A stretch of DNA of 64,000 nt from Cyclobacterium amurskyense (GCF_001050135.1 NZ_CP012040.1:2701001-2765000); one strand, 5' to 3'. Positions 53,038 through 63,000 are shown, numbered from the stretch's first letter. Notes: generated from the letters alone by a model not told the origin. Numbers and translations are program-made.

Positions 53038-54015
53038 ATGGAAGATAGCTTACTTATAAAATACCTGCTTGAAGAGACCAGTCCAGATGAGGTTACAGCA
53101 GTGGAAGCATGGATCGAGGCAGACCCTAAACATAAGAAACATTTCCAAGAGTTTAGGTGGGTTTGGATAAAGTCTAAAGACTTGGTTCAGGCGGATAATA
53201 TGGATGAAAATGCTGCATGGGAGCGCTTTCAAGTGTTTCGTGAGGCAAATCAAAAAAAACCACAACCAATAGCTCAACAGCGGTTTTTAACTTCTGCTTG
53301 GGCAAGAGTAGCCGCAGCTATTGTACTCCTTGGTGCAATCACGGCAATAGTTTTGTCCTTTCTTCCCCATTCTGGAAAGGCACTTTATTCCAATGTAGCT
53401 TTAGTGGCAGATCAAGAAACTGTTAAAGAACTGCTATTAGATGGTACTTTATTAACGCTTAATAAAAATGCTAAATTATCGTATAGTCAGAAATGGTTGG
53501 GAGATAATCGACTCGTTAAGTTGGAAGAGGGTGAAGCTTATTTTGAAGTAGAAAAAAATCCCAAAAAGCCTTTTGTAATAGCAGTAGATGAGTTGGAAGT
53601 TAGGGTTTTGGGGACTTCTTTTAATATTAAAAAAACCGATGAAAGAACCACTGTGATAGTAGATGAAGGTGTCGTACAAGTGAAAACAGGTACGGATAAA
53701 TTGTTGCTACAAAAAAACGAAAAGGCCGTAATCAATAATGATAACGGAACCATTGAAAAGAGTGTTTCTACCGATCAATTGTTTAAATATTATGTAAGCA
53801 AGGAGTTTGTGGCAAAAAACCTAAAATTGACAAAACTAGTGGAGGCCTTGAATGCTGCTTATGATAGTGAGGTTGAGGTTTTGTCAGCGCGGGCAAAGGA
53901 AATGTCTATTACCACCACCCTGTCCTATGGATCATTGAGAGACAATCTTGAAATTATCCGCCAAACACTTGGGGTAACTGTTTCTCAAAAGGGAGATAAT
54001 ATAATTATAGAATAA
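53038..54015 (+). CDS. FecR-type anti-sigma/transducer protein
   Basis: Inner-membrane regulator (325 aa). An N-terminal cytoplasmic sigma-binding segment (LLIKYLLEETSPDEVTAVEAWIEADPKHKKHFQEFRWVW), a single membrane helix (about 92-112, VAAAIVLLGAITAIVLSFL), and a periplasmic FecR domain (LPHSGKALYSNVALVADQETVKELLLDGTLLTLNKNAKLSY...LEEGEAYFEVEKNPKKPFVIAVDELEVRVLGTSFNIK) are followed by a C-terminal STN-like DUF4974 domain (NLKLTKLVEALNAAYDSEVEV...LRDNLEIIRQTLGVTVSQKGDNIIIE). In known systems this domain meets the STN domain of an outer-membrane receptor. Here the partner would be the next gene's STN domain. Start ATG 53038, preceded by GTG. Confidence 0.92.
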   Translation: MEDSLLIKYLLEETSPDEVTAVEAWIEADPKHKKHFQEFRWVWIKSKDLVQADNMDENAAWERFQVFREANQKKPQPIAQQRFLTSAWARVAAAIVLLGAITAIVLSFLPHSGKALYSNVALVADQETVKELLLDGTLLTLNKNAKLSYSQKWLGDNRLVKLEEGEAYFEVEKNPKKPFVIAVDELEVRVLGTSFNIKKTDERTTVIVDEGVVQVKTGTDKLLLQKNEKAVINNDNGTIEKSVSTDQLFKYYVSKEFVAKNLKLTKLVEALNAAYDSEVEVLSARAKEMSITTTLSYGSLRDNLEIIRQTLGVTVSQKGDNIIIE

Positions 54016-54049
54016 TTCTTTACCTTCGAAGGGTCTGTTGATTATCGTT

Positions 54050-55816
54050 ATGATTTTTAAATTTCGTGGTTTTTTTCTTTTACTATTCATTTGCCTAGCT
54101 TCTCCTAAATTCGTTAGTGCACAGGACTTTCTTTTGCATGAAATGAATTATGTGGCTTCTAATCAAATCCCTTTAGGGGATATAATGGATGAGCTATCGA
54201 AGGAACAAGGCTTTTATTTTTCCTACCAGAGCAGCTTGATCAACCTGAATGAACCAATCACGGTTCCTTCCTATGAAGGGCAAGTGGAAGGGTTTCTTCG
54301 GGTCCTTTTAGGAGAGGACTATGAGTTCAAGGAGCATGACAAATATGTGATCATTAAGTATGCGCCAGGCAAATTGGATATTGATCTGGAAAAAGGGAAT
54401 AAGTCCTCAATTCTTAGAGGGAAGGTCAAGGATTTTCATAGTGGTGAACCAGTTCCTTTTGCTAGTGTTTATGAAAAAAACACTTTGGTTTCCGCTTTGT
54501 CAGATGAAAATGGAGATTTTGAGTTTAAATTCAAGAAGCAACCCAATGACCTTATATGGCTGGGCATTAGTAAAGAAGCTTATCGGGACACCTCCTTTGT
54601 TATCTTGCCTACTGTTGATGTAGGGTTAAGGGAAAAGCCGAATAAATTACGATTTTATCCGGAAAATGGGGTCGCTGAAGCAATGGAGAACAGTGCTTTG
54701 GGACGCCTTTTAATTGGGTTTAGGCAGCGTGTACAGCGACTTAATTTTGGAGGGTTTTTCGTGGAAAGCCCTATGCAAGTATCCTTTACACCGGGCTTGA
54801 GTTCTCAGGGGATATTTAACAGTCAAATGATTAATAACTTCTCCTTGAATATTTTAGGGGGCTATACTGCCGGGGTGGAAGGATTAGAAGTTGCTGGGAT
54901 TTTCAATATTAATCAGAAGGACGTTAAAGCTTTTCAGGTAGCGGGAATTTTTAATATGACAGGTGGGGATGTGGAAGGTTTTCAAGCCTCCGGAATACAT
55001 AATTTTGTGTATGGTAATGTAAGTGGATTTCAGGTTGGAGGTATTTATAATCACGTGAAAGGTGATGTAAATGGTGGGCAAGTTGCAGGAATTTATAATT
55101 TCACTGATGGCTCATCAGATATTCAAATTGGAGGATTGTTAAATAGAACAGCACAAGCAAATGTTTTACAAATAGCAGGTTTGTCTAATCATACAAGTAC
55201 CAGTACAGGTGCATTTCAAATAGCAGGGTTAAATAATTATTCAGAAGGAGAAGTGAGTTTTCAGATCGCTGGTCTGGTAAACATGGCAGAGAATGTAACT
55301 GGTGCTCAATTTTCAGGATTAATTAATATTGCCAAGTCTAGTGATTACCCTATCGGGTTGATTAATCTCATAGAAGATGGGCAAAAAAGTTTGTCTGTGG
55401 GTATCGATGAGACAGGGTTAGGACAAATTATTTTTCGATCTGGAGGAAGAAAATTATACGGCTTAATTGGAACAGGTATAATGGAGCAGTCAGAGAAAAC
55501 CATGTACGGGTTCGATTTTGGGCTAGGATTGCATGTTTTTAAGAAAGAGAAAACAGGAATGGATTTCGAATTTGTTAATAGGCAAACAACAGACTTTTCT
55601 GGTTTGACAAACAATTCAAGTTTTTTTAGATTAATCCCTGGGTATAAGTTCGGAAATCATTTTAAGCTTGTTGCAGGTCCGTCTATTGGGTTTACTGCTT
55701 TTGACAAAAACTGGACTTACCCAAGTCCCGGTTATGTGATAGCAGAGAGAACCACAACCAATGGTAGGTATTCCTTGCATGCTGGTTTTTATGCTGGTAT
55801 ACAGTATTCATTTTAA
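54050..55816 (+). CDS. STN-CPD fused to LA_2272-like repeats: candidate outer sensor of the sigma/FecR cassette
   Basis: Exported 588-aa protein with the order: signal peptide (...PKFVSAQ, residue 25), STN domain (about 30-105, IPLGDIMDELSKEQGFYFSYQSSLI...GFLRVLLGEDYEFKEHDKYVIIKY), carboxypeptidase-regulatory-like domain (about 118-205, ILRGKVKDFHSGEPVPFASVYEKN), a linker, then about eleven 14-16-residue repeats (about 262-445; AFQVAGIFNMTGGDVE, GAQFSGLINIAKSSD) and a beta-rich C terminus homologous to the paralogue at 51049. No TonB plug or 22-strand barrel is present, although an STN domain after FecI/FecR normally belongs to such a receptor. Starts at ATG 54050, 34 bases after fecR. Confidence 0.88.
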   Translation: MIFKFRGFFLLLFICLASPKFVSAQDFLLHEMNYVASNQIPLGDIMDELSKEQGFYFSYQSSLINLNEPITVPSYEGQVEGFLRVLLGEDYEFKEHDKYVIIKYAPGKLDIDLEKGNKSSILRGKVKDFHSGEPVPFASVYEKNTLVSALSDENGDFEFKFKKQPNDLIWLGISKEAYRDTSFVILPTVDVGLREKPNKLRFYPENGVAEAMENSALGRLLIGFRQRVQRLNFGGFFVESPMQVSFTPGLSSQGIFNSQMINNFSLNILGGYTAGVEGLEVAGIFNINQKDVKAFQVAGIFNMTGGDVEGFQASGIHNFVYGNVSGFQVGGIYNHVKGDVNGGQVAGIYNFTDGSSDIQIGGLLNRTAQANVLQIAGLSNHTSTSTGAFQIAGLNNYSEGEVSFQIAGLVNMAENVTGAQFSGLINIAKSSDYPIGLINLIEDGQKSLSVGIDETGLGQIIFRSGGRKLYGLIGTGIMEQSEKTMYGFDFGLGLHVFKKEKTGMDFEFVNRQTTDFSGLTNNSSFFRLIPGYKFGNHFKLVAGPSIGFTAFDKNWTYPSPGYVIAERTTTNGRYSLHAGFYAGIQYSF

Positions 55817-56238
55817 TTGACGGAATCGCGGTAATCCTGTCATTTAGAGAAGTAGTATTATAGTCTGTTAACTGTTCTATTTTTATATTTTGAAGGATAT
55901 GAACTGGGTTTTGGCTCTTTTTCCCTTACTTTTAACCCGGATTATGTTATAGAATTTCTCCGTCCTGACAATGTCAGGGGTGAAGCCTGTCCCGTGTTTA
56001 CGGGAAGTGTTGCAATCGCAAGAAAATCAGGCTGTTTGGAGATTTTAGCATAGCACCGCTATGGTGAAATTGAAAACAGCAACGAAGTGGCTGATTTTAA
56101 AGCGATTTCAGCACGTAATAGAATGTCTATTGCATATTTCGAGTTTAAGGGTTAAAATCATTTAATTTACAAGAATTCCTATTGGTTTTAACTCATTATT
56201 TAAGTGGCGACACCTAATAGGCCAGTAAATTTTCTTTT
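55817..56238. other. Intergenic region with repeat copy 3
   Basis: Almost entirely the MITE-like element (55936-56143) with short flanks. I see no terminator of the STN-repeat gene other than the element's own hairpins, and no clear promoter for the GntR gene. Confidence 0.6.
55936..56143 (-). repeat. MITE-like repeat, copy 3 (inverted)
   Basis: A 208-bp element, reverse complement of copies 1 and 2 with scattered differences. Flanks are TTTAA on both sides (55931-55935 and 56144-56148). Same internal hairpins. Confidence 0.87.
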
Positions 56239-57009
56239 ATGAAAAATCGGAACCAGAGCAAAAAGCCCAAATTTATTGTCATTAGTGAGCAAATCATCAG
56301 TAAAATAATCTCAGGAGAATTATTACCGGGAGAAAAGGTGCCCTCTGAAAATGAATTGATTCATAACTTTCAAGTTAGCAATACTACCGCCAGAAAGAGC
56401 TTGCAGGAAATTGAGTCCCGTGGTTATGCCCAGCGGATAAAAGGTAAAGGTACCTTTGTGCTTAATAAAACAGAAGACCATCATTTGGTCAGGACTTTGG
56501 GCTCAATCGATGCCACCAGAAGGGGGTTTGATGAAGGTTTGAAAGTGGAAGGCTTCAAGCCAAAAACAATTGTGCTCGAAAAGACCGTATTGGATCATGG
56601 TGTTTCAGCAGAGATAAGTGGAAAAAATTATATTATTGAAGGGCCTGTTCTAAAAGTACATCAATTAAGGTATGCTGATGAGATGTTGCTAAAAGATGAA
56701 ACAAAGTACATCTCATTAAAGCTTTGTCCAAAAATCAATATGCTTTCCACGGACCTGTCTTATTTCAAGGTGTACGAAGACAAGTACCAGCTTAAAATTT
56801 CCGATATCAAACAGAATTTAAGTGCAATCATTCTTCCTCCGGATGATCCAACAAATAATTTTGAATATGAAAGTGCATTACCTGTATTCGTGCTCGACAG
56901 TGTGGTGTTGAGTAGGAAAGACGCTGTACTTGAATTAGAGAAATCTCTCTACAGAGGAGATAAATATAAATTTGCTATCATCGCCCACCCTGAGTACAAT
57001 GGGAATTAA
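56239..57009 (+). CDS. GntR-family regulator with UTRA-type ligand domain
   Basis: Transcription factor (256 aa). Winged helix at about 10-78 (FIVISEQIISKIISGELLPGEKVPSENELIHNFQVSNTTARKSLQEIESRGYAQRIKGKGTFV); the remainder (about 95-250) fits a UTRA small-molecule domain, with IEGPVLKVHQLRYADEMLLKDETKYI and FVLDSVVLSRKDAVLELEKSLYRGDKYKFAI. It precedes a transporter/isomerase/SusCD operon whose promoter regions carry the palindrome CTTAGAGCGTTAAG; this protein is the obvious candidate to bind it. Effector sugar unknown. Confidence 0.9.
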   Translation: MKNRNQSKKPKFIVISEQIISKIISGELLPGEKVPSENELIHNFQVSNTTARKSLQEIESRGYAQRIKGKGTFVLNKTEDHHLVRTLGSIDATRRGFDEGLKVEGFKPKTIVLEKTVLDHGVSAEISGKNYIIEGPVLKVHQLRYADEMLLKDETKYISLKLCPKINMLSTDLSYFKVYEDKYQLKISDIKQNLSAIILPPDDPTNNFEYESALPVFVLDSVVLSRKDAVLELEKSLYRGDKYKFAIIAHPEYNGN

Positions 57010-57033
57010 GTTCAATACTGGTCCTTTTCACGG

Positions 57034-57060
57034 AGGGTTTTCCCTAATTTTTTTTTTTTT
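57034..57060 (+). terminator. Probable terminator after the GntR gene
   Basis: A short hairpin AGGG-TTTT-CCCT followed two bases later by a run of 13 T. The stem is weak but the T-tract is the longest in the window. Confidence 0.5.
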
Positions 57061-57102
57061 CTAAAAAACACTTTATCACCTTGTTTTACCTTAAATTATT
57101 CT

Positions 57103-57116
57103 CTTAGAGCGTTAAG
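57103..57116. promoter_or_regulatory. Candidate GntR operator, site 1
   Basis: CTTAGAGCGTTAAG, an imperfect palindrome (CTTA-N6-TAAG core), 160 bases before the MFS start. Identical to the site at 57245. Confidence 0.6.
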
Positions 57117-57244
57117 ATAAATTTTGTAATTTCGGTTTAATTTGCTTTTTTGTTCCGTAAGGTCTGGTATTGAGTAGTCTATTGAGTAAAAAATAGATAA
57201 TAACTTGCATTTTAATTTTTAAGGTTATATCATTGTTTAATTAA

Positions 57245-57258
57245 CTTAGAGCGTTAAG
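57245..57258. promoter_or_regulatory. Candidate GntR operator, site 2
   Basis: CTTAGAGCGTTAAG, a second identical palindrome, ending 4 bases before the MFS start codon, where a bound repressor could block transcription or translation initiation. Confidence 0.6.
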
Positions 57259-57262
57259 TACA

Positions 57263-58492
57263 ATGAGCCCAAAAATCAAATGGTATATTTTAGCAATGGT
57301 TTTCATTGCTACAGGTCTAAATTTTTTAGATAGGCAGGTCTTATCTATGACCATAATAAAAATTCAAGAAGAACTTTCCATTTCCGATGTACAATATGGC
57401 TGGGTGAACACTGGCTTTTTGGTAAGCTATGCCCTGATGTTCACCGTTGGGGGTCGCTTAATCGATAAATTTGGAGGAAAAAAAGGGCTTGGCTTTTCAG
57501 TTGGGATTTGGTCCTTTGCCAGTGTGCTTCATGGTGTTATGAACAGTTTTTCTCAATTGCTGGGATTTCGATTTTTACTTGGAGTGGGTGAGGGAGCCTG
57601 TTTTCCCGGAGCAGCCAAGACGGTGTATGAATGGTTTGATGAAAAAGAAAGAGCCTTGGCCAATGGGATTGCGATAGGAGGGGCGGCAATTGGGGCAGTA
57701 GCGGCACCACCTTTGACCATTTTGATTGCAGGGGAATATGGTTGGCGATGGAGTTTTATTATACCCGGTTTGATTGGGTTGGTGTGGATTGTACTTTGGT
57801 TTAGCCAATCCTGGAAAAATAGCCTACATGCAAGAGAGGTTAAAGCAATGGCCACTATCGATGAGCATGTAGTGCAAATTTCTATTAAAAGGCTGCTTCA
57901 AAATAAGACCGTGCAGGTGTTTATTTTAATTAGGTTTCTCTTAGATCCTGTATTTTACTTTTTGATGTTTTGGGTACCCAAATACCTTAATCAGGAGCGG
58001 GACTTGTCCTTTGAGCGAATAGGTGAATTGTTTTGGATCCCTTTTCTTGCTTTGGGTCTTTCCAATATTCTGGGTGGCTGGTGTTCAGATAAATTGGTAG
58101 CCAGGGATTTCAGTATCAATGCTGCTAGAAAGTGGGTGATGGGTTTTGCTGCGGCATTGACTTTGGTGGCTCCTTTTATTTCTACGGTTTCTACGGTAGA
58201 AGTAGCCGTACTATTGATGTCATTAATGATGTTGGCTCATGGTTTTTGGATTACCAATTACATAACGGCCATAGCAGATGTATTTGGTAAATATGCTACT
58301 TCATCAGTGGTGGGCTTATCTGGGACAGCGGGTGCTATTTCTGGGATGATCATTAATCCATTGATTGGGTGGATTGCCCAAAATTATTCTTATGGACCAC
58401 TTTGGTTGGTCTCTGGAATAATGTATCCTCTGGCCTTTGTCATTCTGATAGTATTTATACCAAAAATTAAAACAATCGAATTCGGTAAATAA
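57263..58492 (+). CDS. MFS sugar/organic-anion transporter (ACS family-like)
   Basis: Major facilitator superfamily permease (409 aa, 12 helices). Early motif NFLDRQVLSMTIIKIQEELSISDVQYGWVNTGFLVSYALM, the A-motif-like GGRLIDKFGGKKGLGFSVGIWS, and RFLLGVGEGACFPGAAKTVYEWFDEKERALANGIAIGGAAIGAVAAPPL are characteristic of the anion:cation symporter (ExuT/hexuronate) group. It probably imports the monosaccharide or acid sugar handled by the next gene's enzyme. Two copies of the putative operator lie just upstream. Confidence 0.9.
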   Translation: MSPKIKWYILAMVFIATGLNFLDRQVLSMTIIKIQEELSISDVQYGWVNTGFLVSYALMFTVGGRLIDKFGGKKGLGFSVGIWSFASVLHGVMNSFSQLLGFRFLLGVGEGACFPGAAKTVYEWFDEKERALANGIAIGGAAIGAVAAPPLTILIAGEYGWRWSFIIPGLIGLVWIVLWFSQSWKNSLHAREVKAMATIDEHVVQISIKRLLQNKTVQVFILIRFLLDPVFYFLMFWVPKYLNQERDLSFERIGELFWIPFLALGLSNILGGWCSDKLVARDFSINAARKWVMGFAAALTLVAPFISTVSTVEVAVLLMSLMMLAHGFWITNYITAIADVFGKYATSSVVGLSGTAGAISGMIINPLIGWIAQNYSYGPLWLVSGIMYPLAFVILIVFIPKIKTIEFGK

Positions 58493-58535
58493 AATTCAAT
58501 TGGCAATTGGGATTGTATCAATTTGTCAAATTTAA

Positions 58536-58549
58536 CATAGTGCGTTAAG
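58536..58549. promoter_or_regulatory. Candidate GntR operator, site 3
   Basis: CATAGTGCGTTAAG, differing from sites 1 and 2 at two positions in the left half only. It lies 29 bases before the isomerase start, so the isomerase may also be controlled separately from the transporter. Confidence 0.55.
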
Positions 58550-58577
58550 AAAAAATATTAATCTTAAACTTAAAACA

Positions 58578-60071
58578 ATGAAGGAAATTAATGGAAGTGG
58601 CAACCCAGCAGAGGGAAAATATAAAATTGAAAGAAGAGAATCCTCTTTGCCTAGAATTGGCGTTTTTGGTGTGGGCTATTTCAAATATTGGGCACAATTT
58701 GAGGGGCTATTGGATGCCTTATTGGCAAAACAAAAAGTGCTCATAGAAAAAATTGAAAAGAACAATGCAGAGGTAATTGATTTTGGATTGGTAGATGATG
58801 CACAATCGGCCTATGACCTAGTTCCTAAGTTACAAGCTGAAAATCTCGATTTGATATTTTGTGACATGCTTACTTATGCTACCTCGAGCACTTTTGGGAC
58901 AATCATTAAAAATATAAATGTGCCTATAGTGCTGGTAGCCTTGCAGCCAGACAAGGCAATGGATTACAGTAAGGCTTCTACCTATATGCAGCTCTACAAT
59001 GATGATGTATGCTCATTGCCTGAATTTGCGGGTGTTGCAGTAAGAATGGGAAAAAAAGTGCCTGATGTTATTATCGGTACCCTCCATGATGATCCTGAAT
59101 CTGAGCGAATGATTGGTGATTATTGTCGGATGGCTAACGTATTACATGGCTTGAAAACAGCTAGAATTGGACATATAGGTCATCCTATAGAAGCCATGCT
59201 GGACATGCATACCGATTCAACCATGCTTACTGCCCATTTCGGTGTACATATAGTGCAATGTGAAGCCAATGAAATTGTAGGCAATTACTCCAATAAGGTT
59301 TCTGAGGCTGAAGTAACTGAAGAAGAGAAGCGTATTTTATCCTTCTTTGACACCCCCGATCCTGTTTCTGATCCTATCTCTGAGAAATTAAAGAAGGAAG
59401 ATTTAAATGTAGCAGCAGGAGTTTCTGTAGCCCTAAAGAAATTCGTTGAAGATAAAAACCTTGATGGACTGGCCTATTATTATAATGGAGAAGATCAAAG
59501 TGAAACTCAATTGGTAATGTCCAATCTTATTGTTGGGAATTCAATATTAACAAGTTCTGGATTTCCCATGTGTGGAGAGTCTGATTTGAAATGTTGTATG
59601 GCCATGTTTATCATGGATCGTTTCGGTATAGGCGGGAGTTTCGCGGAATTTCACCCCGTAGATTTTAAAGAAAACTTTGTTTTGGTAGGACATGATGGCC
59701 CTCACAATCTCTCCATCGCTCAGGGGAAGCCGGTGCTTAGAAGTTTAAAGAAGTACCATGGTAAACCCGGATTTGGAGCTGGCGTCGAATTTAAGATCAA
59801 GGAAGGGCCGATTACCATGTTAAGTATAAGCTCTACTTATGAAGGTAAATTTAAATTTGTTATTGCTGAGGGAGAATCAGTAGAAGGGCCAATACCGCCT
59901 ACAGGAAATACAAATACAAGAGGTTTTTTCAAACCCGATGTACGCACCTTTTTGACCAATTGGATCAAAGAAGGACCTACTCATCACTTTGCTTTAGGCA
60001 TAGGACATCATGCAAAAAGCATCCAGAAAATTGCCAATTACCTAAATATAGAATCGGTAATAGTAGTCTGA
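58578..60071 (+). CDS. AraA/FucI-like sugar isomerase family protein
   Basis: Cytoplasmic protein (497 aa) resembling L-arabinose isomerase and the wider L-fucose/L-arabinose isomerase superfamily. Recognisable regions: IGVFGVGYFKYWAQFEGLLDAL, VVALQPDKAMDYSKASTYMQLYNDDVCSLPEFAGVAVRMG, CGESDLKCCMAMFIMDRFGIGGSFAEFHPVDFKENFVLVGHDGPHNLSIAQGKPVLRSLK and the C-terminal GPTHHFALGIGHHAKSIQKIANYL, with candidate metal-binding His and Glu residues. It probably interconverts an aldose and ketose. The absence of araB, araD or other arabinose genes nearby, plus the MFS and SusC/SusD neighbours, suggests another substrate. Confidence 0.85.
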   Translation: MKEINGSGNPAEGKYKIERRESSLPRIGVFGVGYFKYWAQFEGLLDALLAKQKVLIEKIEKNNAEVIDFGLVDDAQSAYDLVPKLQAENLDLIFCDMLTYATSSTFGTIIKNINVPIVLVALQPDKAMDYSKASTYMQLYNDDVCSLPEFAGVAVRMGKKVPDVIIGTLHDDPESERMIGDYCRMANVLHGLKTARIGHIGHPIEAMLDMHTDSTMLTAHFGVHIVQCEANEIVGNYSNKVSEAEVTEEEKRILSFFDTPDPVSDPISEKLKKEDLNVAAGVSVALKKFVEDKNLDGLAYYYNGEDQSETQLVMSNLIVGNSILTSSGFPMCGESDLKCCMAMFIMDRFGIGGSFAEFHPVDFKENFVLVGHDGPHNLSIAQGKPVLRSLKKYHGKPGFGAGVEFKIKEGPITMLSISSTYEGKFKFVIAEGESVEGPIPPTGNTNTRGFFKPDVRTFLTNWIKEGPTHHFALGIGHHAKSIQKIANYLNIESVIVV

Positions 60072-60099
60072 ATTAATGAATAACCCAAAATAACTGACC

Positions 60100-63000
60100 A
60101 TGAAAACACTTATTAAAATTTTTGTTTTCGTGATGGTACTCTGCTTTAGCATGGGCCATTACGAGCTATTGGCACAAGCAGGCAATCGCCTGGTGGTAAA
60201 AGGAACGGTAACATCTGCTGAGGATGGGGCCACAATTCCTGGCGTGACAGTCCTTGAAAAAGGCACCTCTAACGGGACGGTGACAGACATTGACGGAGGG
60301 TATGAAATTACGCTTAGCAATGGAAATGCTGTCTTGGTTTTCTCTTATGTGGGCTTTGCTAAGATGGAGCTTCAAGTGGGAAACCGAAGTGCATTAGACA
60401 TCGAACTCCAAATGGATATGGAACAACTGAATGAAGTTGTTGTCGTGGGCTATGGTACTCAAAAGAGAAAAGACCTTAGTGGATCAATTTCAAGAATTAC
60501 TAGTGATGAGTTTTTACAACCATCTACAGGGAGTTTTGATCAGATGCTACAAGGAAAAGTGGCTGGAGTGCAGATCAACCAGACCACGGGTGCGCCTGGA
60601 GGGAATGTGAATATACTTGTAAGAGGAGTGAGTTCAATTTCTGGCGGCAACCAACCATTGTATGTAATTGATGGGTTTCCAGTAGATGGAGGATCAAATT
60701 CAAATATGCGTGGTTATGGTGGAGATTCTTTTTCCTCTGCAGATATGGCTTCCAATACTGCGAACCGGATCAACCCATTAAGCTCTATTAACCCTTCAGA
60801 TATTGCTTCAATAGAGATTTTAAAAGATGCTTCAGCTACTGCTATTTACGGTTCAAGAGGATCAAATGGTGTTGTGATCATAACCACCAAAAGGGGAAAT
60901 TATGAAAAGGCACAGATTAGCCTTGACATGTCCTATGGTTACCAGGAAGTAGCCAATAAACTGGACTTGATGAATGCCAGCCAATATGCTGATTTTGTAG
61001 CTGATGGAAGAGACAATGCATGGATTTTTCGCGGAGGAGATATAAATGACCCTAACGAGGTAAGGAATGCTGCCAGTAGGGTAAGGCCTGAATTTAGAAA
61101 TCCTGGATCCCTGACTACAAATACAGATTGGCAAGATGTAATATTCAGAACTGCTCCGGTAAGAAACGTTCAGTTATCATCTAGAGGTGGAACAGATAAA
61201 ACAAGTTTTTTCATCTCCGGAGGTTATTTTTCTCAGGAAGGTGTGGTGATCAACTCTGATTATAATAGGTTTAATTTAAGGGTGAATGTGGATGCTCAAA
61301 TTACCAACAAGGTGAGGATCGGAACCTCCACTTATGGTTCTTACGGGTATGGCAGGTTTGCCAATACTGAATCACATTACGGACAGGGTGGTTTGCTTTC
61401 CAATGTGCTAGCAGCTTCCCCAACCATACCTGTTTATGATACAGATGGTAATTATTATTTCAATCAAGACGATGTTACAGATGGATTAGGGTTTTTAGCC
61501 AATGTGTTGGCAGTAAGTGAAGGATCTGTGGACAGGAGAAATGTGATGAATGTTTACACTAATAATTATATAGAGGTAGACATCAATGAAAACCTGATGT
61601 TCAGATCATCTGCTGGTATCAATTATTCCTCAAGTAATATCCGCCTTTGGAGGTCTACCGCAGTACCTCAGTACACCTCTCTGAACTATCCGGCAACAGC
61701 CGGAGCAACAAAAATGGACAACCTCAATTGGCTGAATGAAAATACGTTGACCTTTAACAAGTCTTTTGACACCAAACATTTTTTAAATGCTGTAGCAGGC
61801 TTTACTGCTCAGAAAAACAGTAGCGACCGTTTGTCTGCTGGAGCTTCTGATTTCCCAACAAACTACGTCACCTACCTGTCTGGAGGAATAGTCAATGCTG
61901 GAACGCAAACGCTGAACGAGTGGTCTTTATTGTCAGTGATGGCTCGGGTAAATTATTCCTATGACAGCAAATATCTTTTCACAGCTACCCTTAGACGAGA
62001 TGGAAGTTCAAGGTTTGGAAGCAACTTCAAGTGGGGCTCTTTTCCTTCATTCTCCCTGGGATACAATATTTCTGAGGAAGAGTTTTTAAGCAATGCTGAT
62101 TTTCTAAGTAACCTTAAAATTAGGGCCAGTTACGGGATTTCAGGTAACAACCAAATCGGAAATTATACCCATATAGGATTATTATCTGCTAGGAGGTATA
62201 TTAATGAGGGTGGTTTGATACCAGGATTGGTGCCAAGTAGTCTTGCAAATGATGATCTGACTTGGGAAATATCGAAACAAACCAATTTCGGGATAGACAT
62301 GAGCCTATTTCAGGACAGGGTCAACCTTACGGCAGATGTATATAGGGATTTGAAGACTGACTTGCTATTGGCTGTTCAACTTCCTGCTGCCTCAGGTTTT
62401 TACAGTTCCGTGCAGAACATTGGAGATGTCGAGAATAAGGGATTTGAGCTAGGGTTGAATACGGTGAACGTCCAAAAGACCAATTTTACATGGAATAGCA
62501 ATTTCACATTTTCTGCAAATAGAAACAAAGTACTTAAACTCGCTACCGAAGGTGGAAGAATTTCAAATTCGCCATTTCAAATTACAGAGGTAGGCCAGCC
62601 TGTTTCCAGCTTTTATATGATCAATAAACTGGGGATTTTCATGAATAGTGACGAGTTAGAAGGTGCAGCCTTGTTTCATCCGGCAACACAGGCAGGAGAT
62701 ATAAAATTTGAGGATGTAAATGAAGATGGTGTAATCAATCAAAATGACCGAAAAATTGTTGGTAACCCTTGGCCAGATTTTGTTTGGGGATTGACCAATA
62801 ATTTAGAGTGGAAGAATTTTAACTTGAATATAGCTATTGTTGGTTCGGAAGGGGCTCAAACCTACCTTGAATCAGGTGGGGCTTTAATGGGGTCCAATGG
62901 TGTTCAAAATGGGTTAGTTTTACAAGATAGAAGATGGCGATCAGAAGAAGATCCTGGAGATGGGATTATCCCTCGAGCGATCAGGAGTAATCATGCATTG

